A stretch of DNA of 64,000 nucleotides from Chaenocephalus aceratus (GCA_023974075.1 CM043799.1:9387250-9451249); one strand, 5' to 3'; shown: positions 1-10,994, counted from the stretch's first letter. Notes: generated by a model not told the origin, from the sequence alone. Translations and numbers: made by a program.

Positions 1-1001
1 ACCATATGTCCAGCCTGACCACAGTAAAGGCAAAGATTACCTCTTCGACGTAACTCCCTCTCCTCAGAGGTAAGACTGGTACGACCCACTTGCATGGGCT
101 CAACCTCCCCGTACCGTGAGTCAGAGTAGGAATGGGAATTCTCCTCCAAAACCGGAAGTCGAAATCTCCCAGAAACCGGAAGTTGTTGTCGCGAGCAGCG
201 GCCCGCCGCTCGCGTCTGTTGCTCTCCTCTCCGGGTCTGGATTCGTCTGTCAATCCGAGAGGTGAGCTCAATCAACCCATCCAAGGAAGCAGGGAGATCA
301 TAGGAAACCAGCTCATCTCTCATATAATCCGCTAATCCTCTCAGAAATGCGTCACACTGCGCCGGCTCGTTCCAGCTGCTGTGACGGCTGCTGGTGCGGA
401 AGTCAATAGCGTAATCCACCACCGTGCCGGAACCCTGGCTCAAACTCAGCAGCCCCCCGGCAGTGTCGGGACCCAGACGAACGGAACCGAACACCTTCCG
501 CATCTCCGCGGAAAATGCAACAAAAGAGGCGCAGGCTGACGTCTGCTGCTCCCACTCTGCAGTTCCCCATAACCGGGCTCTTCCCGTCAGATGATTAACG
601 GTGAAAGCTACCCGAGCCGCCTCGGAGGCGAAGGTGTGTGGCTGCAGTGAAAACAATATGGAACAGTTTGTGAGAAAAGGACTGCATCCCTCCGGCTCAC
701 CAGCGTAGCGTTCCGGCGTTCCCACACGAAGCTCCGGAGCGTATCCCGTCGGACCAAGGGCTGGAGCGAGCATCGGAGCTGCGGGCGGAGGGGCGGTAGC
801 AGCCATGGTAGCAGTTAGCCGTTGTACCGTGGCGACCATCTGCTGCATCTGGGAGGTAAGGTAATCCAGCATTTGTCCCTGGGTTGAGGTTGCCTGGTGG
901 GTCTCGGTAGCTAAGGTAGCTATCGTGACCTCCTGTCTTTGGATGGCATCCTCAACCCTTTCAAAGCGGTCTCTAGGAGACCCGGTGTTTGCTTGGTCCA
1001 T
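1..1001 (-). CDS. Gag of a Sushi-like Ty3/Gypsy retrotransposon, 5' part, runs off window
   Basis: Reading the minus strand from the ATG at 1001 the frame stays open for about 333 codons to the window edge. The start is chosen because it is the first ATG after the LTR and lies 17 bases past it. The N-terminal part is glutamine-rich (MDQANTGSPRDRFERVED, then a stretch around LDYLTSQMQQMV) and likely coiled. The middle resembles the retrotransposon gag capsid domain of the Sushi/PEG10/RTL group (YAGEPEGCSPFLTNC, then LTGRARLWGTAEWE). The last visible residues, CLYCGQAGHMV, are the beginning of a CCHC zinc knuckle that binds the element's RNA. Gag forms the cytoplasmic particle in which reverse transcription occurs. 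Protease, RT and integrase would lie beyond position 1. No stop or frameshift is visible, so this copy looks young. The family call rests on residue patterns only. Confidence 0.85.
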   Translation of the reverse strand, partial: MDQANTGSPRDRFERVEDAIQRQEVTIATLATETHQATSTQGQMLDYLTSQMQQMVATVQRLTATMAATAPPPAAPMLAPALGPTGYAPELRVGTPERYAGEPEGCSPFLTNCSILFSLQPHTFASEAARVAFTVNHLTGRARLWGTAEWEQQTSACASFVAFSAEMRKVFGSVRLGPDTAGGLLSLSQGSGTVVDYAIDFRTSSRHSSWNEPAQCDAFLRGLADYMRDELVSYDLPASLDGLIELTSRIDRRIQTRRGEQQTRAAGRCSRQQLPVSGRFRLPVLEENSHSYSDSRYGEVEPMQVGRTSLTSEERELRRRGNLCLYCGQAGHM

Positions 1002-1006
1002 TTCTG

Positions 1007-1016
1007 GCCAGATCGT
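1007..1016 (-). promoter_or_regulatory. Putative self-primer binding site of the Gypsy element
   Basis: Just inside the LTR, the minus strand reads ACGATCTGGC. Its perfect complement, GCCAGATCGT, lies on the same strand inside the LTR (plus coordinates 1300-1309), a short distance after a TATA-like TATTTAG. A tRNA-type primer site beginning TGG is not seen at the LTR edge. In the Tf1/Sushi lineage the 5' end of the transcript folds back to prime reverse transcription, and this arrangement fits that. The pairing is seen; the priming role is inferred. Confidence 0.6.
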
Positions 1017-1018
1017 TC

Positions 1019-1449
1019 TGTCACAAACGAGCTGAGGACCAAAATGCAGAACACGGGAAACCAGGGATAGTCGGTAATCAGCTTTATTGAAGGCAATAGG
1101 CTGGTAGGAGACAAAACGGCAGATAGTAGGCAAAGGGCTGGTCGGGGACAGGCGAGGGTTCCAGGAGAAAGCAGGACGGGAGTCGCAGGTACAGAACGGG
1201 TCAGGGAGCAGGCGAGGCAGGCTGGTCAGGGACAGGCAGGGTCGAAACCGGGAGAGCAATCTGGAAGGTAATGCGGGAAAGACTGGCATGCTGCAAAGTA
1301 CGATCTGGCACTGAGGTGAAGGTGAAGTGGGCCTAAATACTAATGGAGCTGATGGGTGCAACAGAGTGAGAGAGAGACAGGGTGTGACTACCAGGTGACT
1401 AAGGAAAGTTAATGCAGAAAATAGGTGAGTGAGAAAGCAAACTGTGACA
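1019..1449 (-). mobile_element. 5' LTR of the Sushi-like Gypsy element
   Basis: On the minus strand this 431-bp block begins TGTCACAGTTTGC and ends GTTTGTGACA, with TG...CA ends as in LTRs. It directly precedes the primer site and gag. It contains a TATA-like TATTTAG, the probable transcript start region near 1305, and an AATAAA polyadenylation signal (plus 1081-1091), so U3-R-U5 order is plausible. The matching 3' LTR would be upstream of the window, so LTR identity and the target duplication cannot be checked here. Confidence 0.75.
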
Positions 1450-1796
1450 CCGTTATTTTGACGGATTAGAACAAACTCGGAACAGCGCCAAAGTTTCCCC
1501 GCAGCGAGGCTCCGGTGTTATGCCGTGTTATGCATGCCCTCCAAAAAGGAAATGATACCGTTTCCAAACCTAACTGTGCCGTACAAATCATTGAAATGTC
1601 TGTGAGTTTTGGCTTTACGCTGTCCACGCTCCCGCGAGGTGCAGCAGCCATGCATAACAAGGTGCATGTGAACTGCCCCCCCCCGTTGACAGTTCACGAG
1701 CATGCTTCCACCCCTCCCCCCAGAGTTGTGTAAAGGCCGACGGGTAATTCTGGATTTTGACGGAGGTTTTACGATCCTGTCCGTCAAAATGACGGG
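1450..1796. repeat. Short inverted-repeat segment next to the LTR
   Basis: CCGTTATTTTGACGGA at the left and TCCGTCAAAATGACGGG at the right are near-perfect reverse complements about 345 bp apart, as in a small MITE. No target duplication was recognised. Overlapping open frames here have no family resemblance and are regarded as chance. Confidence 0.4.
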
Positions 1797-3074
1797 CAGC
1801 GAAAAAGTCTAGCGCAACCTCTGATCCAGACTACCAGAAATCTATATTTTTTTGTGGGTGAGGACCCCCACCCGTTTAAAATGTCCCCCCCACATTCAGG
1901 ATGCTTCCTACGCCCATGATTACAACCAACTGAAAGGCACTTGCTCTCACACTGTATGAATCAACTTGTCACAGCTCAGTCTGACAGCAGTGGAGCGAAG
2001 ACGACAAAACACATAAGCTAACTGACACTGACACTCACTGATCTGATCAAACAAATCAGATGTAAGGTCTTTCTTATGTCCCAAAGACATGGTCAAAACA
2101 AGCTTCCTCCAATTTCTCAAGTATTCACTTTTAAAGTTGTTTTCTTTTCAATTTGAAAACCCTATGGGGCCGCAGAAAAATGCCTGAGCGCTAAAAGAAC
2201 TAAGCGCTAGGTGCAGTCAACTCAAAATATATATTTTTAACAAAGAAAGTCAAATGGGATACTCTGTTAAAGAATCGAAAACATTAGCAGTAAATGCTTT
2301 CCCTTGAGTTTTTAGAAGTGAGGGGAGGCTTCATCTAGACTTCTAGACTCACCAATTTTCATTAAAGCTCATAAAGGGAGAAATTGTATAGAGTTTTCTG
2401 AAAAGTTGAATCCCTGAGCTGCCGCACTAAAAGTCAGAGTGCTCATAAAAAATCCTGCAGCCGCATTCGACGGTATGCACTCTCTCCTCACTGAAAACAA
2501 TTTTAAAAAGACGACAGCGCTCACAAAAAGGTGCCATGTGGACACAGGCATTTACAACTATTCCCTAATAATTATCTGTAATAAACAAAAAATCATCAAA
2601 ATCGGTATTACCTAATGGCTTTGGTTTGAAATAATTGTAATACGTTTCTTCCTTCCTTACGTTTCTGTCAGACTGTTAGGTGTTTTTATCAATCATCGTA
2701 ATACAATGATTTATTAATACTATTACTCATGCCCCATGCTTGCATTATTTCTGTTCGTCGGTCCAAAGTAGCTAAAAAAGTCTTGCTCATGGTCCCCAGA
2801 GGATAAAGACAACAGCATCAATTGTACATACTGTTTCCAAAAAGCATTTGTTTTGCTTTAAAATGATACATGCATGTTAAATATATCTATATCTAAAGTT
2901 AAATATAATACCACATCATGGCTTGCAAAATGTACTGAGTGAAATACTTGAGCAAACTAGATGAATGGGATTACCTCATGTCATTTCCCAGTTGTAGAAG
3001 TGTTTTCATTTGAAGTAGCTCCTTTTCTACTTCCTCCCCTCTCTCCAGTTGATTTCTTCTCTGAACAGCTGAAG
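1797..3074. other. No gene recognised
   Basis: AT-rich intergenic or intronic DNA. Short open frames lack any recognisable domain. No exon of sntg2 was recognised. Confidence 0.4.
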
Positions 3075-3082
3075 GTCAGCAG

Positions 3083-4431
3083 CAGAGTTGGGTGTAACGC
3101 TTACTTTGTAACGCGTTACTGTAATAATATTACTTTTGTCGGTAACGGAGTAGTGTAACGCGCTACTTTTATAATTCAGTAATCACACTACAGTTACTAA
3201 CATTGCCCCGACACGCGTTACTTCGTTACTTTCTAAAATCAGTCATAATCAAACCTCAACAAACACCTGCAAAGAACACATGCTAAGCTGAAGCTAACGC
3301 ACAGCTATTTGTTGTTTGTTTATATCACGTAGTCTGTTCTTCTTCTATGTTTTCCGGTTGTTGCCTGTTTTGAATGACGAATACACACTACCGCCGCCTG
3401 CTGGTAAGGAGAGTTATTGCCACTCACGCATGCGCAGTTCGTACGTGCTCGGCTGAAGTCTTTGCGGTTGTCACTACCCGATCCGTCCCCCTGCCCGATT
3501 GGTTCTGCGCATGTGCGAGAGGGTCCGCCATGTTGGACAACTCCGGACGGCAACACCAGATGGACACTTGACACAGTGGCTTTTAGCAAAGCTCAAAAAG
3601 AAAACTCGAGAGAGATGAGTTATTGTTATTACAACGTGACTTCACTATTATTTAATAACTCTTTTTATTGGGTTCTTTTATTTGGGGTTAAGTACATTGT
3701 CATAAGTGAGGAATGAATTTAACTTCTGTTAGACAGCCATATGCCATACATTTTTGCATACATTCACAGTAAATATTTATTCAGTATGATAGCTGTCTAA
3801 CAGAAGTTAAATCTATTTCTCACTTATTCTGACAATGTACTTAACCCCAAATAAAAGAACCCAATAAAAAGAGTTGTTTAATAATAGTGAAGTCACGTTG
3901 TAATAACAATAACTCATCTCTCTCGGTTTTTCTTTTTGAGCTTTGCTAAAAGCCACTGTGTCAACTGTCCATCGTGGGTTGCCGTCCGGACTTCCGGACC
4001 ATCTCGCACATGCGCAGTACCGATCGGGCAGGGTGACGGATCGGGTAGTGACAGCGGTGTCTGGTTCCAGTGCAACACATGGCCAACACGCAGGAGAACA
4101 CGCCGACGCAACAGCGTGAGCAGAGATAGACTGCGCAAAATATACAGATAGCAGGAGACAGAGGACAGCCACGGTCAGATAGGAAAACATTCAGGATCTG
4201 GATCAGTCTTATGCGACAATGCAAACTGAACTAAAGAGAACATTTGAAACTTTAGCAGTTGCGTGATCTGCCTGCAGGGAGGGGCGGGCCGGCCCTGCGA
4301 GTAAAGTAACGAGTAAAGTAACGAGTTACTTTATGTAGAGAGTAACGAAGTAGTGTAATATATTACTTTTTTAAAAAGTAATATGTAATATGTAATATAT
4401 TACTTTTTTTTTAGTAACGACCCCATCTCTG
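3083..4431. mobile_element. Non-autonomous hAT element with long internal foldback
   Basis: The element starts CAGAGTTGGG and ends CCCCATCTCTG (reverse complement CAGAGATGGGG), and is flanked by a perfect 8-bp duplication GTCAGCAG at 3075-3082 and 4432-4439, the hAT signature. Subterminal DNA is rich in GTAACG/TTAC motifs. Two arms of about 265 bp (3470-3739 and 3789-4052) are reverse complements around a 49-bp spacer, so much of the element can fold into one hairpin. No transposase is encoded; it would depend on a partner. Part of the 3' end occurs again at 59180-59363. Confidence 0.9.
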
Positions 4432-4439
4432 GTCAGCAG

Positions 4440-5600
4440 CAATATTTTGTGTGTGTTGCAATCCTTGGAAAGCAATTTTTCAGAAATTAACTTTTGAACT
4501 ACAGTCAAATTCTTCATTATTACCTTTTTTTTTAGACCTTGAAGGCCAGAACATTTTCAAAATGACAAATCAGAAAGCACCATTCAATGTTTTTATTGTA
4601 AACACACAGGACCATTGAGATGTTTAGGTGTCATCATATACAGTAGAGCTACATTTTCAAACGTCCTTTTTAGGAAACTATATTTTCCTTATTACAGATG
4701 TGATTAAGTTGTCTTTGTCATTTAAAAGGATGATGTGTAACATGTCTGCGTACAAATGTCTAACGATTTTAAAACCTAGAGAAATCTGACATTTTATTTA
4801 ATATTAAAAATATTATTAATAATATTTCCTTTTTAAATTAATGACAAACAACAAAGGAATCCTAACCGAGTGGAGCTGACTAATTGCAACTGATGCTACC
4901 AAATGTAGCATTTGATCCATATAAGTTACATTAGACCTAAATGATCTGTAAAGAACCATTCTGAAAAAATGGTCCCTCAGTCTTCATTTAATTAACAATA
5001 TTTTGGCAGAAAATGTGAAGGTAAGCACACTGAGACAAGATTTCCTAACCTCAGCCATTTATCAATTAACATTTCAGACATTAACTCAATGTTGATTTCA
5101 AAACTTTTGCTACTCTGGTGAACACTATGAAATCCATATATTGATGGTTTCCAGAGGATGCACTTCATGACAAGGTTTACGTTCTTGTTCTTCAGTGGAA
5201 TATTTCCTTTGGATGGATTGAAATGACATTACACACATTCCTGCCCCGGCAGCATGAAGGACTTTTATAATTCACTTTGGTAACTTCTTATCTAGTCAAA
5301 TAATTTAGTGCCAAGGATTCTGATCTTCCATCTTTCCTGCTATTACTAAAACTAAGTTTCACCTTGATACTGTACAAGGGAATGCTCCTTATAAATAAAA
5401 TATCATTTAGGGTGTACAGCTACTCACTGAGCTCCCCTTCTTAAGAACTCTCCATGCTAATTTGGAAAGCTTTGTCAAAGTGTTCTTTACCAATCACCTT
5501 ACATTGTTTTTGTTGTTGAATGGACTTTGATAACTGACTTTCCTTTACTTTGTATCCTTCTCAATTACCAAGTTTTTTTTATTAGTTCACCATTTTGGTT
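4440..5600. other. No gene recognised
   Basis: AT-rich sequence without open frames of note, terminal repeats or exon-like coding stretches. Confidence 0.4.
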
Positions 5601-5619
5601 TAGGACCAAATACCTGCGA

Positions 5620-6098
5620 AACAAATCTAACTCTTAATTAATGACCTTTTTACCTGTGCTGGACTATGGGGATCTGGTCTATATGAATGCACCTGCCCAT
5701 TGCCTGAGCAAGTTAGATGCTGCGTATCACAGTGCACTAAGATTTGTGACACACTGTAAAGCATTAACCCATCACTGTGCCCTGTATGCAAGGGCTGGTT
5801 TGCTTTCACTAACTGTACGGAGGCTCAGTCACTGGTACATTTTTATATACAAAGCCATGTTAGGGAAACTTCCATCTTATATCTGCTCCCTGATCTCACG
5901 GAGAATTGTAAGTGGCTACTGCCTGAGATCGAATGCTGTGGTTTTATTAAATGTGCCAACTGCTAGGACTGTCTTAGGGAAGACAGCTTTTAGATGCGCA
6001 GCTCCTCTGTCTTGGAATAGTCTGCAAATTAAATGGAAACTGAACAATCTGGTGCCACTAAATGTTTTTAAAGCTCGGTTGGATGCTACTCAATCGGA
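5620..6098 (+). pseudogene. C-terminal remnant of a non-LTR retrotransposon reverse transcriptase
   Basis: The frame from 5641 encodes LDYGDLVYMNAP, then ALRFVTH, THHCALYARAGLLSL, RRLSHWYIFIYKAMLGKLP and later FRCAAPLSWNSLQ. This series is characteristic of the region after the RT domain in fish jockey/L2-like LINEs. The catalytic part of RT and the endonuclease are missing, so this is a 5'-truncated relic. The open frame itself runs to 6222, but residues after about LDATQSE come from the inverted-repeat element that begins at 6099, so the last 40 residues are not LINE sequence. LINE clade is not certain. Confidence 0.75.
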
Positions 6099-7411
6099 AG
6101 CCTCATTTATAACGCCTTGCATAGGATTCACGTGGGAAGGTTGCTTACGTAGTACAAAGCAAATAAATAGGTACAGAAATGTTCCGACATTTTCCGATTC
6201 ACAAAACATTGCGTACCGGTGAGGAAAGTGCGTTTCCCTTTTATAAATCACAATCAACTCAAAATGCGGTGCAGCTTTTGCGGGCTTCACGTAACGCCCA
6301 TATTTGCCTATAAATAGTCAAAGAAACGCCCATTCATTCATTTTGACTGACTTCATGAAGGAGATCGCAGGAAATGACGACGGAATAGCTAAAAAAGACA
6401 TCTCACACCGTGTCAGATTTTGGTTATTTTGGGGAGGTCGAGATAAATCATATTGTTTGGTGGATGCAGTTTGAACCAGAGTAGCAGCATGGAGGTCGGA
6501 TCGTCACCAAAATAAATAAATAAGTGGTCCGAAAAAGGTTCATGACAAAATAAATACACATAGCCTTCCTCAGGCAGTGTGTTTGTACCGGGGACAGGAG
6601 ACCCCCCCCCCCCTTGATGAGACTGTAAGAAATGATCGGGAATCCCTCCGGAGTGGAGTCATGACGACTGGATCTAAATTATTGTTTTTGTATTTGGTGG
6701 TTTGTGTCCCAGCTGTCGATCAGCAACTATATATCCATAATCCACCAGTTAAAGGAAATACAACTAATGTGTTATATTAGCTGTACAATTGACCACATAT
6801 GGTGTTCTTAGTTTCCATACCGTGTTTTACGAGCGACTTGTCAAGTAGGCTATTGGCGAACGGCATAAAACACGATTAAACATGATGGTATTGTATATAA
6901 AACCATGCTCGTATCTACAACCTATAGAAATGCAAAACGGCGTCAGTTTAGACCTAATTCTGCCCTTCTGCTCACGGCATCATTTATGAGAAAACATTTC
7001 ATAACATTAACACAACATATTCGAGGTGGTTTTAAATAACATATCCGTATTTATTTATTTCTCCAAGTTATGTTTTTGTGTGCACTGAGGAGTCGCAAAC
7101 AGGCGTTTGTTAAATCATTTTGAGATTGGCTTTAATCAATGTTTGAAAATGAATTCTTCATAAATGATAAATGAGAGGTAACATTTTATTTATGGTATTA
7201 TTTCCACATATTTCTCTCCATTCTTCCTTCTGCCAACGGTGTCGCAGTTTCTCATCTCTCCCTTGTTTGTGCTTAGTGCGTACGCATGGGTCAGAGTTTG
7301 CGTGGAGGACCACACGTTTTCCCGTCAAGTTAGTATTTTATAAATCGCAAACATTGCGTAGAAACTGGCGTACGCCACATTTTGAGCGTATATCCTTTTA
7401 TAAATGAGGCC
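6099..7411. mobile_element. DNA transposon with GCCTCATTTATAA terminal repeats
   Basis: The left end carries GCCTCATTTATAA and the right end TTATAAATGAGGC, matching inverted repeats about 1.3 kb apart. Subterminal DNA on both sides repeats the theme of TTTATAAATC and GCGTA motifs. This pattern is common in fish Harbinger-like elements, but a 3-bp TWA duplication is not evident, so the superfamily is left open. Internal open frames show no recognisable transposase. The element landed in the LINE remnant to its left. Confidence 0.6.
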
Positions 7412-7432
7412 CCTGGTAACATGCTCTAATGA

Positions 7433-8181
7433 CGCGTTTCCACTGCAGGCCTCGCTCGGTTTGGTTAGGCCTTATTAGGCCTGGCTCACTTTAATGCTGC
7501 GCTTCCCTTACAGTTTAGGAACTGGGGCAGTTACTATAGTAACGCAGTGTAGGCGGAGCCGTGACGTCATCTTCAATGAGAGCCCCAGAAAAACAACACG
7601 GCCGTTAGCTCTTAGCATTCAGAGCTCACAGCTCTTCATATCTGTTCAGAAACTAGACAAAAGTTAAACAAGTACAAACCACAGACTGCCTGTGTCATGG
7701 AGAATACAGTCGCTGGTTTATTTATGTCTGTATAGGCCGTTGTTGTGAGTGTGGACGGTCGGAGCATATATAACGTTAGCTTAGCCAAGCTCCATTTAGA
7801 AAACACGCATTTTAAAGGGTGTTCCGCCTGCCGTCTGTCTGCAGACTTGTCAAAGCATTAATTCATGGTTTTTACTAACCGGTATCAGTATGTTGTTACT
7901 TCGGCATCATTTTGAAACGTGTATTATAATTAAATCACGGTCAAATGTGTTCATCTTGTTGTAGTTGTAGCCCCCTTGCCAGCGATTATCTCTCTAGTTT
8001 AGCATACTCAGCCCGACTCAGCCTGGTTGTTCCTGGCCCTAGAACCACGATTTAGTCGGGCCAGAAAAAAGGTGAAAAAGTAGCCCCGGGCCAAAACTAG
8101 GCCAAGTGGAAACGCAACCAAAAACGGGCCCCGCACGGCTCGGCACGCTTAAAGCGAGCTACCCGCTGCAGTGGAAACGCG
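7433..8181. mobile_element. Non-autonomous element with CGCGTTTCCACTGCAG ends
   Basis: The ends CGCGTTTCCACTGCAG and CTGCAGTGGAAACGCG are perfect 16-bp inverted repeats 749 bp apart. Subterminal DNA is GC-rich at both ends (GGCCT and GGGCC motifs) with an AT-richer middle. No coding region and no clear target duplication were seen. Confidence 0.7.
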
Positions 8182-8189
8182 CCATAACA

Positions 8190-8780
8190 AAATGGGTCGG
8201 ATGTCTCTACGGGGCATTTCAAGATAAATATGGGTTTTGGTTGATTTGATTTTGAACAAGTCTTAGCTTTCGGAATATGAAGCTTCATTACCATAATAGA
8301 CGGTAAATGTATTTTTAAAGCTTGTAAATACAGGGAGACAACTTAACCCTTTATAGGGCACTATTAGGTTAACCCTAACCCGTTTCAGGCCTCTGCTGAT
8401 TGGTCAAATTCCCGATGTTCTGGTATTGTACCCATTGGTTTTAGAACAGCCATGATTACTCGAGTCCTTAACTTAAATACCTAACTTCTATCTTCAATGT
8501 CTAAGCAATGACAGACCTTTTTGAAATCTTGTCATGTTTACACAAAGTTGGTTGCCTATACATCTAGTGTCAATCTTCTTGATGAATTTTAGTGCTAGTT
8601 TAGATACAAAGACTCGAAACTGCACTGGCCAAGAAAGCAGACCATTTTTCCTACACTGTATGGATTATGATCATCCAGTGCCGCTTTGATACTGACCCTG
8701 ACACTCTTCTAGAATGTCTTGAGAGTGCTATTGGTCCGCTTAGTAAGGGCGGTCAGTAATGAAAAAAGAACATCGACATA
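8190..8780. other. No gene recognised
   Basis: Sequence without recognisable coding or repeat structure. Two short TTAACCCTAACCC-like strings are too short to be telomeric. Confidence 0.35.
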
Positions 8781-8783
8781 GTC

Positions 8784-8860
8784 AATCAATCAATCAATGT
8801 TTATTTATACAGCCCAATATCACAAATGTTACATTTGTCTCAGTGGTCTTCACAGTGTGT
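8784..8860 (-). mobile_element. 3' tail of a LINE, inverted
   Basis: CAATCAATCAATCAATG followed by TTTATTTATACAGCCC is the reverse complement of the 3' end common in fish LINEs with a TTGA-type tail repeat. Only the tail is recognisable; where the insertion ends to the right is unclear. Confidence 0.55.
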
Positions 8861-9186
8861 ACAGATAGTGATGAGGACCTCGACGCGAAATACACCGCAT
8901 TGTCCTTTCCAGTAACCAGTCTTTAAACACTGCGAGAATCCCCCGTCAGAGATCATTTGCTGTCTGTCTTCTTCTGTTGAGCCCTCTGGCGTCCAGCACG
9001 CCACACAAATATGAAAATCCTTAGTATTCCATGCTGTTTTTTTCATGGAGGGAAGCTAATGCACATACTGTAGTCCCCTTGATCCTCCTAAGCAACAGTT
9101 TGTTCTCCTTAGCAACAGTTCATTAGCGATATTTACAGACCTCTGGAATGTCCAAATTGACCAATCAGATTTAAGTACTCAATTAA

Positions 9187-9456
9187 AGGTGGGGTAGGTA
9201 GGTTTCAGAAACCGGCTCGAGATACACTTTTTGTTATATTCCATGGAATGCTCTTAACATCCCGATAGCAATGAATATCTGAAGTGCTTTGACAAAAAAT
9301 CCGGGGCACAAACTTATCTCGTGCCCTCATTGGTCATGTGCGCGTTTGTGTGTGTTGGAGGAGGGGCTCTATAAGGAAGTGGCAGATTTTCTCCGGTTGT
9401 GTATTTTCAAATTCTAGCGATCTCGAGCCGGTTTCTCAAACTTACCTACCCCACCT
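9187..9456. mobile_element. 270-bp TTAA-flanked MITE
   Basis: AGGTGGGGTAGGTAGGTTT at the left mirrors ACTTACCTACCCCACCT at the right, and both ends abut TTAA (9183-9186 and 9457-9460). GGCTCGAGAT and ATCTCGAGCC extend the inverted repeat inward. The TTAA duplication is the mark of piggyBac or Kolobok elements; the sequence does not decide between them. Confidence 0.85.
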
Positions 9457-9460
9457 TTAA

Positions 9461-10029
9461 GTTGTGTAATACAATGTGTTCCATAAATTATGGAAGTCCT
9501 GTTTGGAGTTCTGCACGTACAGTATATGTGTTCATTTTGATCAGACTGCAGACCGTCTGAAGCATACATTGTTATAGAATTTAAGTTTGCAGAAAACATT
9601 TGGTAAATAAATCAATCTTCTGTAGGAAAGACATTACATATTGCACTAAAGAAATCTATCAATTTGATTTGTCATTTGAATAATCCTGTCAGCTCCTACA
9701 ATGTGTGCATTATTCACTGAAAGTCCTCTGTTCTGATTCTAGTATTGACGTGTTGTCATGCTTTGTTGAAAATGTCACACATACAAAGATTTATGTAATC
9801 ACCAGTTCACTGTGATTCCATACAAACACTGAGTTAGTGCATCAAACACATTAAAGATTGGTTTTGCAAACTTTTTCTAAAATAAAACAAAAATAAATCT
9901 GAAACAATTGTCTTTGTTTCAGAGAATAAGAATAACGGATAGGTTTTATGTCCAAACATGATTTAGGAAACCTATCCTTGTTTCCTTATTTTCAGATTCT
10001 TACACTGGCTTCGTGTTTTTCAAATAGAC
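9461..10029. other. No gene recognised
   Basis: AT-rich DNA with no coding or repeat signal that I can name. Confidence 0.35.
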
Positions 10030-10400
10030 TTTTATTTTATAAAGAACTGAAGGACCGATATACATGTCTGATTTGCTGATGTACAGATGGTCTGCGTGCT
10101 GTCCCCAGAGACAAATCTAAACACGGAAAGATTGCTTTCAGTTTTCATGTGCCACAGATCTGGAACAAACTCCCAGGAAACGTCAGCACTACCTCATTTT
10201 AAATTGGGACTTAGAAATGTTCTGTTTACCTCAGACTTTAATTAAATAAATGTTGAGACTAGTTATTTATAACTTGCAGAGCACTGTTGCTGCACTGTTT
10301 TTCCATGCGTTTAAACTTCTTTGATATATATTATTGTTTCTTAAAGCCTTTAAGTCTTGTGTAAATCACTTTGGATGTCTTGTTTTTGAAAGGTACTATA
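10030..10400 (+). mobile_element. 3' end of an L2/jockey-like LINE
   Basis: Around 10147-10199 the plus strand encodes HVPQIWNKLPGNVSTTSF, the conserved C-terminal motif of fish LINE reverse transcriptases. It is followed by a 3' UTR-like stretch with TGTAAATCACTTTGGATG and GAAAGGTACTATAC, a common LINE ending. Upstream codons are interrupted, so this is a 5'-truncated relic. Confidence 0.65.
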
Positions 10401-10994
10401 CTGTACACAAATATTTTCCTCGCCTTTATTATTCGCAAAGGATGTCCTGTAATATAGCAATGCACATGATTGTATTTCAGTTATATAAAGCCTTGAAGCC
10501 ATTGTGAGAGAATGTGAAATGCATTCACAAGCACAGAGTGGCTTATCAGACGACTGCATATAAGAAAAGAAGTATTAGCCATTAGAATGATATTGTTTTG
10601 CTGTAAAGTGCATTCTAAAGTAATTTGAAGTCCTGCTTTTCACAATGTTTATTGCCACCATCAGGATGTACCCATAAGCATGCCGCATTCATGCCGCATT
10701 AACACATGTATTTCTGCTAAAGCCAGGCTGCAATTCTAGTTTCTTGTAATGCTCATTACTGCCTTTTTAAAAGGTGTAAATGTCTGTCAGATCCCTGACT
10801 GCAGGCTCACTGTCTAAAAAATATCCATTAAAAATATCTCACAATGGAAAAACTGCTGCCAGAAAGAATGTAATGCATACATTTGCACTGTAATTGTCAC
10901 TAGCATGCTTTATAATACTGTAAACCGTGATCGTTTTCCTTGCGTCCAGGAGAGAAGCTTAAAAAGGAGACGACATGGAGTCTCTGAGAAGGTT
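10401..10994. other. No gene recognised
   Basis: Sequence between two LINE insertions without a recognisable feature. The right edge is the left copy of the 15-bp L1 target duplication (10995-11009). Confidence 0.4.

Noticed and set aside
7433..8181. hAT assignment for the CGCGTTTCCACTGCAG element
   Set aside because: No 8-bp duplication is visible at its borders, so the superfamily was left open.
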